Shown: one piece after another, positions 1-7,504 of the stretch
How the letters are laid out: each line of letters begins with the position of its first letter
Position numbering within the stretch: the first letter of the stretch is position 1
Source: B16-G9 sp964400655
GTDB lineage: Bacteria; Bacteroidota; Bacteroidia; Bacteroidales; F082
Assembly (NCBI GenBank): GCA_964400655.1
Contig: CAYNVN010000154.1
Span: 1 to 14,277, forward strand
Direction of reading: 5' to 3'
Length of the DNA: 14,277 nucleotides
The notes under the pieces: model-generated
What the model was told of the DNA's origin: nothing
The model's input: the letters and a program-made list of their open reading frames with translations, nothing else
Databases searched by the model: none
Position numbers and translations under genes: made by a program

Positions 1-125
1 GAACCAGACAGCAACAAGCAACACGTTAATTCGACGACTGCTTCTTTCTTCTCCGTCATTCCGCCACCACTCCCGTCATTTCGAGGACCGTTTTTTTCTC
101 CGTCATTTCGACGACGAAGGAGGAG

Positions 126-144
126 GCCTGCCCTGCCGGCAGGC
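126..144. repeat. GC-rich palindrome, copy 1 (GCCTGCC...GGCAGGC)
   Basis: A 7-bp stem GCCTGCC/GGCAGGC closes a 5-nt loop. The core CCTGCCGGCAGG (132-143) is also a perfect palindrome. It sits inside the left arm of the inverted-repeat element. A near-identical copy in opposite orientation lies at 14130-14148 at the other end of the window. Confidence 0.6.
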
Positions 145-212
145 GGGAATCCCCCCACTATTAACGACCTGAACACCTTTTACTGCAAGGGCAGGATGAT
201 ACTTGGGAGATC

Positions 213-244
213 CCCGCCCGTACCGAACGGTACGTTCGGGCGGG
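213..244. repeat. GC-rich compound palindrome
   Basis: CCCGCCCG (213-220) pairs with CGGGCGGG (237-244), an 8-bp outer stem. Inside it two smaller palindromes compete: GTACC/GGTAC (220-224 with 229-233) and GAACG/CGTTC (225-229 with 233-237). It occupies the right arm of the inverted-repeat element at the position matching the palindrome in the left arm. Confidence 0.55.
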
Positions 245-478
245 CCTCAGTCGTGCCTCCTTCGGGATGACGTTGGGGCTTGTGGGAGGGGCAAACAAGC
301 AACGAGCATCGAGCAACAAGCTAAACCTTCTCAACCTTTCCGGACTCTCCCCGCAAGCTTTCGTTCGACCGAAAAGGTTTTCTTTGCGTCTTAGCGGTAG
401 CTCAAACTTTCAAACTTTGAACCTCCAAACTTTGAATCACCAGCACCCGGCACCCAGTCAAAAAATATTCTCAAACAC

Positions 479-508
479 TTGTCATTATTCAATAAAACCT
501 CTAACTTG
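479..508 (+). promoter_or_regulatory. Possible promoter of the DASS transporter
   Basis: TTG at 479-481 is followed after 20 nt by TAACTTG at 502-508. This resembles the Bacteroidota primary-sigma promoter (TTTG, about 19 nt, TAnnTTTG) but is one base short in the -7 box. Transcription would begin just upstream of the ATG at 519, giving a very short leader. Confidence 0.3.
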
Positions 509-518
509 CAACACAGTT

Positions 519-2048
519 ATGAAAGATGATTCAAAGATACCGGGTATTAAGATATTTGGATTTTGGTTTGGCAGTGCAGTTTTTTTACTGATTCTTTTTT
601 TTGTTGAACTCGATCCCCAAAAACCGGTGCTTACCAATATGCTGGCTGTTGCTCTGTTAATGGCCATTTGGTGGGTATTTGAAGTTGTTCCCCTTGCCAT
701 AACGGCACTTCTTCCCGTGTTTTTATATCCCGTTTTGGGAATAATGGACGGCAAGGCGGTTTCGGAAACCTACATCAACCATATTATTTTTCTTTTCCTT
801 GGTGGTTTTATGGTGGCACTTGCCATGCAGCGATGGAACCTCCACAAAAGAATTGCGTTGCGAATATTAATGATTACCGGTACCAAACCTGCCAACATTT
901 TACTTGGGTTTATGTTTGCCTCTGCCTTTCTTTCCATGTGGATATCCAATACCGCCACCACCATGATGATGTTACCGATTCTGTTGTCGGTTGGCGACAA
1001 ACTGCAGGAGAGCATCGGCGCAAAAAAATCGGACAGGTTTACCATCGGGCTTTTACTGGGAATAGCTTACAGTGCCTCCATCGGAGGTGTGGCAACACTT
1101 GTGGGTACGCCCCCCAACCCTATGTTTACAAAAATATTCCAGATCATGTTTCCAAAGGGCCCGGAAATCAATTTTATCGACTGGTTTATATTCGCCTTAC
1201 CCATCTCTTTCGTACTTTTTATCAGCACCTGGTTGTTGTTATATTTAATGTATGCCCGCCAGCTGAAAGGTGTTGACATCAGCAAAGACACATTCAGGGA
1301 ACAACACAAAGCCCTTGGCAAACCCGGTTTCGAAGAAAAAGTGATTTTAATTGACTTTGCTCTTCTTGCTCTTGCATGGCTTACCCGTTCGCCGCTACAA
1401 ATCGGAAATCTCACCATACCGGGCTGGTCGCAGCTTTTTAATCACCCCGAATATTTCAACGACGGAACCGTGGCCATATTTTTTGCTTTGCCGCTATATC
1501 TGTTTCCCACAAAAGATAAAAACTCCCAATTCATTATGAACTGGGAATATTCGAAAAACATCCCGTGGAACATTGTTCTGTTGTTTGGCGGCGGATTTGC
1601 ACTGGCCCATGGTTTTAAAGACTCTGGATTGTCTATCTGGCTGGGCGACCAGCTTGCAGGTCTTTCCGGCACCCATCCGGTAATCTTAATTCTTACCATT
1701 GCGCTGTTTATGACCTTTCTTACCGAGCTTACCTCAAACACGGCCACCACCCAGATTATTTTACCGATTATTGCAGCTCTTGCGGTATCCATCCATATCA
1801 ATCCGCTGCTGTTAATGCTACCGGCCACGGTAAGTGCATCCATGGCATTTATGTTGCCCGTGGCAACTCCTCCCAATGCCATTGTTTTCGGTTCCAACAA
1901 AATAAGTGTTATGCAAATGGCAAAAACAGGATTGCTGCTAAATCTTTTGGGCGCTGTTATAATTACCCTAATGACCTATTTTTGGGGTGTTTCGGTATTC
2001 CACATCAATTTTAACGCCATCCCCGGCTGGGCGGTTATCGCTCAGTAA
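519..2048 (+). CDS. DASS/SLC13 family sodium:dicarboxylate symporter
   Basis: This 509-residue inner-membrane protein probably imports C4-dicarboxylates such as succinate with sodium. It is a string of hydrophobic segments with the internal two-fold repeat of the divalent anion:Na+ symporters. Two SNT motifs (SNTATTMMM at 143, SNTATTQII at 406) and two paired TPPN motifs (197-200 and 450-453) match the substrate and sodium sites known from VcINDY. Length is normal for the family. The frame stays open to 267, but those 84 extra codons are translated repeat DNA. I therefore start at the ATG at 519, where MKDDSKIPG leads directly into the first membrane helix. Substrate cannot be settled from sequence; sulfate or other dicarboxylates remain possible. 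It stands alone, 101 nt ahead of pepT. Confidence 0.88.
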   Translation: MKDDSKIPGIKIFGFWFGSAVFLLILFFVELDPQKPVLTNMLAVALLMAIWWVFEVVPLAITALLPVFLYPVLGIMDGKAVSETYINHIIFLFLGGFMVALAMQRWNLHKRIALRILMITGTKPANILLGFMFASAFLSMWISNTATTMMMLPILLSVGDKLQESIGAKKSDRFTIGLLLGIAYSASIGGVATLVGTPPNPMFTKIFQIMFPKGPEINFIDWFIFALPISFVLFISTWLLLYLMYARQLKGVDISKDTFREQHKALGKPGFEEKVILIDFALLALAWLTRSPLQIGNLTIPGWSQLFNHPEYFNDGTVAIFFALPLYLFPTKDKNSQFIMNWEYSKNIPWNIVLLFGGGFALAHGFKDSGLSIWLGDQLAGLSGTHPVILILTIALFMTFLTELTSNTATTQIILPIIAALAVSIHINPLLLMLPATVSASMAFMLPVATPPNAIVFGSNKISVMQMAKTGLLLNLLGAVIITLMTYFWGVSVFHINFNAIPGWAVIAQ

Positions 2049-2123
2049 AAACACTGAACACCAAAAATCAGGTCAAACAAACATTATTTACCCTGCATAC
2101 CATCAGGTTATGCAAAACAAAAC

Positions 2124-2131
2124 TACTTTTG
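2124..2131 (+). promoter_or_regulatory. Candidate -7 box for pepT
   Basis: TACTTTTG matches the Bacteroidota -7 consensus TAnnTTTG and lies 18 nt before the pepT ATG. I see no convincing -33 TTTG at the expected distance, so this is a moderate call. Confidence 0.4.
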
Positions 2132-2149
2132 CTCTAAAAATATCTTAAC

Positions 2150-3379
2150 ATGGAAAAAGTAATCGACAAATTTATAAGATACATTAAAATTGATACCCGT
2201 TCGGACGAAAGCTATGACACCACTCCCAGCACAAAAAAACAGCTCAACCTTGCCCGTCTTCTGTCTGACGAGTTAACATCCATGGGACTTGATGAGGTTA
2301 CAACAGACAGCAACGGTTATGTTACGGCCACATTGCCTGCCAACACAAACCAACCCATTCCCACCGTAGGATTTATATCGCACATGGATACGGCACCCGA
2401 TGCTTCGGGCGAAAACGTCAATCCGCAATTCATCGAAAATTATCAGGGCGAAGAGATTAAACTGGGAAATCACGCAGTGCTTTCGCCCGAGGATTTTCCC
2501 GAACTTTTACACTATTTGGGGCAAACCATCATCACCACCGACGGCACCACCCTTCTGGGAGCCGATGATAAAGCAGGCATTGCCGAAATAATGAGTGCCA
2601 TGGAGTACCTGATCAACCATCCCGAAATAAAACACGGTAAAGTTAAAATCGGGTTTACTCCCGATGAAGAGATTGGCCGTGGGGCCGATAAATTTGACGT
2701 TAAAAAATTCGGTGCCGATTTTGCTTACACCATCGACGGAGGCAGGATTGGAGAACTGGAATACGAGAACTTTAACGCCGCCGGATTAACGGTCACCGTT
2801 ACAGGCAGAAACGTACACCCGGGAACCGCCAAAAATCAAATGATCAATGCCATCCTTATGGGTATGGAATATGAAAGAATGCTGCCCGAAAATCAACGTC
2901 CTGAAAACACCGAAGGTTATGAAGGTTTTTTTCATCTGATGGACTTTCAGGGAACCGTTGATAAAACGGTTTTAAAATACATTATCCGCGACCACGACCG
3001 GGAAAAATTTGAGCAAAAAAAGAGACTGGCCCGTCAAACAGCCGAATTTCTTAACAAAAAATACAACAACAACCTGATTGAAGTAAGTATAACCGATCAG
3101 TATTATAACATGAAAGAAAAAATAGAACCGGTTCACTACATTGTTGACATTGCCGAGCAAGCCATGACAGATGCCGGTATAAAACCGGTTATCAAACCCA
3201 TCAGGGGCGGAACCGACGGAGCCAAACTATCGTTTATGGGGCTCCCTACACCCAACATCTTTACGGGAGGTCATAATTTTCACGGCATTCACGAATACAT
3301 TCCCGTTGAGTCGATGGAAAAAGCCGTCGAAGTAATTATTGGTGTTGTAAAAAACGTGGCAAATGGGGTACAAAAATAA
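2150..3379 (+). CDS. pepT: Peptidase T (M20B tripeptidase)
   Basis: A cytoplasmic dinuclear-zinc aminotripeptidase that releases the N-terminal residue of tripeptides. At 409 residues it has almost exactly the length of E. coli PepT, and its metal and catalytic residues fall at the same numbers. H78 and D80 sit in SHMDTAPD, D140 in GADDKAG, the catalytic/metal pair E173-E174 in TPDEEIGRG, and D196 in TIDGG. The last zinc histidine is in HGIHEYIPV (H378 or H381, most likely H381). The lid domain between about 205 and 320 is present. The ATG at 2150 gives the canonical N-terminus. It follows the dicarboxylate transporter on the same strand but has its own likely -7 box, so co-transcription is uncertain. 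A possible terminator follows. Confidence 0.95.
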   Translation: MEKVIDKFIRYIKIDTRSDESYDTTPSTKKQLNLARLLSDELTSMGLDEVTTDSNGYVTATLPANTNQPIPTVGFISHMDTAPDASGENVNPQFIENYQGEEIKLGNHAVLSPEDFPELLHYLGQTIITTDGTTLLGADDKAGIAEIMSAMEYLINHPEIKHGKVKIGFTPDEEIGRGADKFDVKKFGADFAYTIDGGRIGELEYENFNAAGLTVTVTGRNVHPGTAKNQMINAILMGMEYERMLPENQRPENTEGYEGFFHLMDFQGTVDKTVLKYIIRDHDREKFEQKKRLARQTAEFLNKKYNNNLIEVSITDQYYNMKEKIEPVHYIVDIAEQAMTDAGIKPVIKPIRGGTDGAKLSFMGLPTPNIFTGGHNFHGIHEYIPVESMEKAVEVIIGVVKNVANGVQK

Positions 3380-3405
3380 AAAACAGGTTTCATACCGTTA
3401 AAAAC

Positions 3406-3433
3406 AACACGGGCATCGGCCGGTTCTTTTTTT
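3406..3433 (+). terminator. Possible intrinsic terminator of pepT
   Basis: AAC(A)CGG at 3406-3412 can pair with CCGGTT at 3420-3425, leaving a 7-nt loop and one bulged A. After one C comes a run of seven T (3427-3433). The stem is short, and the T run overlaps the expected -33 region of the next gene. Confidence 0.4.
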
Positions 3434-3452
3434 CTGTTCAGCCACAAATCCC

Positions 3453-3460
3453 TATCTTTG
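3453..3460 (+). promoter_or_regulatory. -7 box of the mutL operon promoter
   Basis: TATCTTTG is a perfect match to the Bacteroidota -7 consensus TAnnTTTG, 16 nt before the ATG at 3477. The -33 region is T-rich (TTTCTG near 3431-3436) rather than a clean TTTG. It is the only clear promoter I see ahead of the seven-gene run ending at 9466. Confidence 0.6.
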
Positions 3461-3476
3461 CACTAAATTGTGAAAA

Positions 3477-3797
3477 ATGAGATTTGTAATATTCCGTACT
3501 CCCAAACCCAAAAAATTCAATTTTAAAGCAAGGTACCACAACCCTGATTTGGAACGGCTGCGCAAACGCAGGGCCGAAATGGGTTACGAACAGGCCGTTA
3601 GCCACGATGAGGAGTTACGCATGAAGATGCGCAAACGCTGGAAAGGAGATGATCAGGAAACCGGTTTTAAAGATTTTGGAATATCGCGGAACACATCCTT
3701 TTTGATTTATGCCATATTTATTTTGGGCGGAGTTTACCTGATATTTTTCACCGATTTTATTGACAAATTACTAATGCTTTTCGGCGTAGGAAAATAA
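3477..3797 (+). CDS. Small membrane protein heading the mutL operon
   Basis: A 106-residue protein of unknown function. Residues 1-70 are strongly basic, with FNFKARYHNPDLERLRKRR around 14-32 and a long charged stretch. A single hydrophobic helix (about 74-95, FLIYAIFILGGVYLIFF) and a short amphipathic tail follow. A cytoplasmic basic domain anchored by a C-terminal helix is the simplest reading. I recall a Bacteroidota-specific family with a similar F.Y.PRYY.P start next to mutL, sometimes mislabelled as a riboflavin synthase subunit. Nothing here resembles riboflavin synthase. It follows a good -7 box and ends 20 nt before the mutL ATG, so the two are probably co-transcribed. No function should be assigned. 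Confidence 0.75.
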   Translation: MRFVIFRTPKPKKFNFKARYHNPDLERLRKRRAEMGYEQAVSHDEELRMKMRKRWKGDDQETGFKDFGISRNTSFLIYAIFILGGVYLIFFTDFIDKLLMLFGVGK

Positions 3798-3817
3798 ATT
3801 TGCAGGAACAAAGCGTT

Positions 3818-5656
3818 ATGTCGAACATCATCAAACTTCTTCCCGATTCGGTTGCCAACCAGATTGCTGCCGGTGAGGTTATACAACGACCCGCTTCGGC
3901 GGTAAAAGAGCTGCTTGAAAATGCCATTGATGCAGGAGCCACATCCGTTGAGCTTTTTATTAAAGAGGCCGGCAAAACCCTTATTCAGGTAGTTGACAAC
4001 GGTTGCGGAATGGCAACCATGGATGCCCGCATGAGCTTTGAGCGTCATGCCACCTCAAAAATTCAAAAAGCCGAAGACCTATTCGCCATCCGCACCATGG
4101 GATTCCGGGGCGAAGCACTGGCTTCCATTGCTGCCATTGCACAGGTGGAGATGAAAACCAGACGTAAAGAAGACGAACTGGGAAATTGTCTTACCGTCGA
4201 AGGTTCCAAAATAATCAGCCAGGAACCATGCCCCTGCAAACCGGGAACAAGCATCGCCGTTAAAAATCTTTTTTTCAATGTTCCGGCCCGGCGTAATTTT
4301 TTAAAGTCCAACTCCGTTGAAACCCGGCACATTATCGAAGAATTTACCCGTGTTGCATTGGTAAATCACGATATTGCCTTTAACATGACCCATAACGACA
4401 AAGTTGTATTCCGGCTTCCCAAAAGCAGCATGAAAGCCCGTATCGTAAATATTTTCGGAAAAAATTACGAAAAACGTCTTTTACCGGTCGAACAGCAAAC
4501 CACCGGACTTTTTATTAAAGGATTTATTTTAAAACCTGAGTACTCACGCAAAAAAAGAGGCGAGCAATACTTTTTTGTCAACGGAAGATTTATCAAGCAT
4601 GCCTATCTGAATCATGCGGTGGAAAATGCCTTTTCGGAGCTGCTTCCTTCCGATGCTTTTCCCTCCTATTTTCTGAATATTGAAATTGACCCGGCCGGAA
4701 TCGATATAAACATCCATCCCACAAAAACGGAAGTCAATTTTATCGATGCCAAATATATATATGCCGTATTACAGTCGGCCGTTAAACAATCTGTAGGCAG
4801 GCACAGCCTCACACCCACCATCGATTTCGACAAAGACCCGGCCATTGATGCCATGTTCGGAGGTCCGGTTAAGGATATAAAACAACCGGGAATAACGATA
4901 AACCCCGATTATAATCCGTTTAACACCGGCACATCAGGCAGCCGGCAACCGGCTTACAAGCCACCCGCACAACGGGGAGATAAAGACTGGGAAACACTCT
5001 ATCAGCCCGACACTTTTTCACAACCCGGTTCACCTGCAGAACCTCTTATTCCGCAAGAAGAATCGGAATCACAAAAAATTGAAACCAGCCGGTTTTTTCA
5101 GGTTCATAACCGTTATATCGTTACCAACGTACGTTCGGGATTAATGCTTATCGACCAGCAAAAAGCGCACGAACGCATATTGTACGAAAAGTTTTTAAAC
5201 AAACTTGAAAACAGACAGGGGATTTCGCAACAGATGCTCTTTCCTGTAACCCTGCAATTTCCGGCAGCCGATGCCGAAGTCATCCGCTCGTTAAAAGAAC
5301 CGCTGACCACCCTCGGTTTTATTTTCCACACACAGGGCACCGGAACATTTGTTTTTCAGGGTGTTCCCGACGGAATGAAAGAATCGGAAATTGAAGGGGT
5401 ACTGGAACAGATCATTGAGTCCGACCGGAAAAAATCCGAAAAGCTGAACACAAATATTAATATTACCTTAGCCCGTTCGCTGGCGGCAAAACTTTCAACC
5501 AAAGCGGGAACCACCCTTTCTAACAAAGAAATGGAATCTGTTTTCGATATGCTTTTTGCCTGCAACATGCCCGAGGTTGCCCCCGACGGCAGTAATATCA
5601 TAACCATTATTGCGTTATCGGATTTAGAAAAACTATTAAAAGAAAAAAGTAAGTAA
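3818..5656 (+). CDS. mutL: DNA mismatch repair protein MutL
   Basis: MutL couples MutS mismatch recognition to downstream strand processing in the cytoplasm. The N-terminal GHKL ATPase is complete: E31 and N35 in KELLENAIDAG, DNGCGM at 60-65, FRGEA at 96-100. A linker of roughly 330-420 is proline- and polar-rich, and a C-terminal dimerisation domain follows. The endonuclease signature DQHA(x)2E(x)4E appears as DQQKAHERILYE from D446, with His replaced by Gln and Ala by Lys. The usual CPHGRP is replaced by CNMPEVAPDG. Length (612) is normal. I chose ATG 3818 because MSNIIKLLPDSVANQIAAGEV is the classical N-terminus; an in-frame TTG at 3800 would add six residues. One nucleotide separates its stop from the next start. 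Confidence 0.95.
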   Translation: MSNIIKLLPDSVANQIAAGEVIQRPASAVKELLENAIDAGATSVELFIKEAGKTLIQVVDNGCGMATMDARMSFERHATSKIQKAEDLFAIRTMGFRGEALASIAAIAQVEMKTRRKEDELGNCLTVEGSKIISQEPCPCKPGTSIAVKNLFFNVPARRNFLKSNSVETRHIIEEFTRVALVNHDIAFNMTHNDKVVFRLPKSSMKARIVNIFGKNYEKRLLPVEQQTTGLFIKGFILKPEYSRKKRGEQYFFVNGRFIKHAYLNHAVENAFSELLPSDAFPSYFLNIEIDPAGIDINIHPTKTEVNFIDAKYIYAVLQSAVKQSVGRHSLTPTIDFDKDPAIDAMFGGPVKDIKQPGITINPDYNPFNTGTSGSRQPAYKPPAQRGDKDWETLYQPDTFSQPGSPAEPLIPQEESESQKIETSRFFQVHNRYIVTNVRSGLMLIDQQKAHERILYEKFLNKLENRQGISQQMLFPVTLQFPAADAEVIRSLKEPLTTLGFIFHTQGTGTFVFQGVPDGMKESEIEGVLEQIIESDRKKSEKLNTNINITLARSLAAKLSTKAGTTLSNKEMESVFDMLFACNMPEVAPDGSNIITIIALSDLEKLLKEKSK

Positions 5657-5657
5657 T

Positions 5658-6515
5658 ATGTCACAATACAGCCCTACCGGATTCAGACTACTGACACCGG
5701 TCATAAAAAACCTGCTCATCATCAATGCGTTACTGTTTGTAGCCATGATAACGTTAAACAAAGCGGGAATTGACTTAACCGCCATGCTCGGACTGCACTA
5801 TCCGGGTGCCGCCGATTTCAGAGTATGGCAATTTGTTACTTACATGTTTATGCACGGCGGCTTTGCCCACATATTTTTTAACATGTTTGCCCTGTGGATG
5901 TTTGGAAATGTGCTGGAAAGCGTATGGGGTTCGCGCCGGTTTCTTACCTACTACATGGTTACCGGGCTTGGGGCCGGCCTTATTTATGTCATCTGGATAC
6001 ATTTTACGCTGTCGCCACAACTGTCGCTCATCAACCATGTAATCAGCGATCCCTCCATAGGTAATTTATCAGAGTTAATTCATCAACACAGGTTTGCCGT
6101 TAACGAATACTCGGGAGCTATCTGGAACGACTTTCTGCTATTTCAAAAAAATGTAAATGCTTATACGCTTAATCCCGACAACCATCTGGCAGCACAAAAA
6201 ATCGTAACCTTTTTGTCGGAGTATCGTGCCTACTTTTTAAATCAGCATGTTGTAGTGGGGGCATCGGGAGCCGTTTTCGGGCTGTTGCTTGCCTTTGGCA
6301 TGATGTTTCCCAACTCACTCATCTATGTATATTTTGCCATTCCCATAAAAGCCAAATGGTTTGTAATACTTTACGGTGCCATGGAACTCTTCTCGGGTAT
6401 CTATAACCGTCCCGGCGATAATGTGGCCCATTTTGCCCACCTCGGCGGTATGTTGTTCGGTTATCTTATTATTGTTTACTGGAAAAAGAAGGGTACACTT
6501 TTTAATGCGTACTGA
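5658..6515 (+). CDS. Rhomboid-family intramembrane serine protease (first copy)
   Basis: A 285-residue polytopic membrane protease expected to cut transmembrane helices of other proteins inside the inner membrane. The catalytic dyad is intact: S203 in GASGAVFG and H261 in AHLGGMLFGY. The oxyanion-side HxxxN motif is H71/N75 in HGGFAHIFFNMF. There is an unusually long, largely polar insert of about 80 residues (119-197) between the second/third helix region and the catalytic serine helix. It includes HVISDPSIGNLSEL and several aromatic residues and would lie outside the bilayer. It starts one nucleotide after the mutL stop, so translational coupling is likely. A second, different rhomboid follows. 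Substrates are unknown. Confidence 0.93.
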   Translation: MSQYSPTGFRLLTPVIKNLLIINALLFVAMITLNKAGIDLTAMLGLHYPGAADFRVWQFVTYMFMHGGFAHIFFNMFALWMFGNVLESVWGSRRFLTYYMVTGLGAGLIYVIWIHFTLSPQLSLINHVISDPSIGNLSELIHQHRFAVNEYSGAIWNDFLLFQKNVNAYTLNPDNHLAAQKIVTFLSEYRAYFLNQHVVVGASGAVFGLLLAFGMMFPNSLIYVYFAIPIKAKWFVILYGAMELFSGIYNRPGDNVAHFAHLGGMLFGYLIIVYWKKKGTLFNAY

Positions 6516-6572
6516 CAAAATGTTACCGTTAACCTGTGGTAAGATTTTTGATTAACAGGAACTAAAAAAATT

Positions 6573-7487
6573 ATGCGAGGCTATTATCAATATCCGGGAA
6601 CCAACAGAAGCGATATGCTGAAACAGATATTTTTAAGCAACAATGCCATGTCGAGGCTTTTGCTTATCAACACGGCTGTTTTTGTGACTGTTACGGTAAT
6701 ACACCTGTTCCTGTGGCTGTTTGGTTACGGAGGCATCAATCCGGTGGTATCATGGTTTGCCGTACCATCCGACATCAACGAGTTATTAATAAAACCATGG
6801 ACGGTTTTTACCTACATGTTCCTGCACGAAGGATTTTTCCATTTGCTGCTGAACATGATTATGCTCTATTTCGGCAGCATGCTGTTTTTAGAGTACCTCA
6901 GCCAAAAGAAACTGTTAAAGACCTATATTTTAGGAGGATTGACAGGGGCTCTCTTTTTTGTTGCCGCATTTAATATTTTTCCGGCATTTGCTTCCATAAA
7001 AGACGGCGCATATGCTTTGGGAGCTTCGGCTTCGGTACTGGCAATTTTTATTGCCATTGCTTCTTATGTTCCCGACTATGTGGTACACCTTTTTCTGTTC
7101 GGAAGGGTAAAAATGAAATACATTGCCATTGCCTTTGTGGCCATCGATTTGCTAAGCATTCAAAGCAGCAATCCCGGAGGACATATTGCGCACCTGGGCG
7201 GTGCCTTATGGGGATTTGTTTATGCCCTGTCGTTACGAAAGGGCACCAACCTTTTCAGCTTTTTAGATAACATTAAGATGCCTTCGTTCGGGAAAAAGGC
7301 AAAATATGCACGGTTTAACACTTCGAGGCCTGCTTCGGGACGACCCATGAACGACGAAGAGTACAACAAAAAGAAAGCCGCTTCACAACACGAAATCGAC
7401 AGAATTTTGGATAAGATCGCCCGTTCGGGTTATGCCAGTTTGTCAAAAGAAGAAAAAGACCTTTTGTTCCGCTCAAGCCAAAACTAA
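6573..7487 (+). CDS. Rhomboid-family intramembrane serine protease (second copy, C-terminal tail)
   Basis: A 304-residue membrane protease distinct from its upstream neighbour. HxxxN is H90/N94 (HEGFFHLLLNM), the catalytic serine S152 lies in GASASVLA, and the catalytic histidine is H207 in HIAHLGGALWGF. The motif after Ser has Ala where the usual GxSG has Gly; the serine itself is kept, so activity is still likely. After the last helix a basic linker (about 222-257) leads to a soluble tail with DEEYNKKKAASQHEIDRILD and SGYASLSKEEKDLLF. I recall this helical module as a small C-terminal domain of unknown function in Bacteroidota rhomboids. It lacks the long insert of the first copy. It lies 57 nt after the first rhomboid and 17 nt before the EEP gene. 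Confidence 0.92.
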   Translation: MRGYYQYPGTNRSDMLKQIFLSNNAMSRLLLINTAVFVTVTVIHLFLWLFGYGGINPVVSWFAVPSDINELLIKPWTVFTYMFLHEGFFHLLLNMIMLYFGSMLFLEYLSQKKLLKTYILGGLTGALFFVAAFNIFPAFASIKDGAYALGASASVLAIFIAIASYVPDYVVHLFLFGRVKMKYIAIAFVAIDLLSIQSSNPGGHIAHLGGALWGFVYALSLRKGTNLFSFLDNIKMPSFGKKAKYARFNTSRPASGRPMNDEEYNKKKAASQHEIDRILDKIARSGYASLSKEEKDLLFRSSQN

Positions 7488-7504
7488 CAACTTACCCTGA
7501 CTTT

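Larger units (their letters stand above)
101..272. repeat. Imperfect inverted-repeat (MITE/REP-like) element
   Basis: The left arm begins CGTCATTTCGACGACGAAGG at 101. The right arm ends CCTCCTTCGGGATGACG at 272. Reverse-complementing the right arm gives CGTCATCCCGAAGGAGG, which aligns with the left arm. Further inside, both arms carry a GGAATCCCC / GGGGATCTCCC-like block near 145-156 and 205-215. Each arm is interrupted by its own GC-rich palindrome. No reading frame for a transposase is present, so if mobile it would be non-autonomous. Three further partial left ends lie just upstream (24, 54, 74) with no matching right ends. Confidence 0.55.
1..518. other. Repeat-built intergenic region, no gene
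   Basis: I find no credible gene here. The stretch is a patchwork of short repeated words and palindromes. It holds four degenerate copies of CGTCATTTCGACGAC (from 24, 54, 74 and 101), GC-rich palindromes at 126-144 and 213-244, and AGCAACAAGC-type words at 11-19 and 294-322. From about 401 to 437 the phrase CAAACTTTGAA is repeated three times with variation. An open frame runs through 267-518 into the transporter gene, but its translation is low-complexity and unlike any protein family, so it is not taken as coding. Similar word mosaics are familiar from Bacteroidota intergenic DNA; that is from memory, not a search. Confidence 0.75.

Noticed and set aside
2042..2057. Small hairpin TCAGT/ACTGA after the transporter stop
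   Set aside because: The stem is 5 bp, overlaps the stop codon and has no T tract.
3800..3817. TTG start giving MutL six extra residues
   Set aside because: The ATG at 3818 produces the family-typical N-terminus and better spacing after the preceding gene.
6523..6548. Hairpin TTACC/GGTAA followed by TTTTT between the two rhomboid genes as a terminator
   Set aside because: Only a 5-bp AT-leaning stem with a 10-nt loop; competing pairings (CCTGT/ACAGG) exist, and no promoter follows for the next gene.
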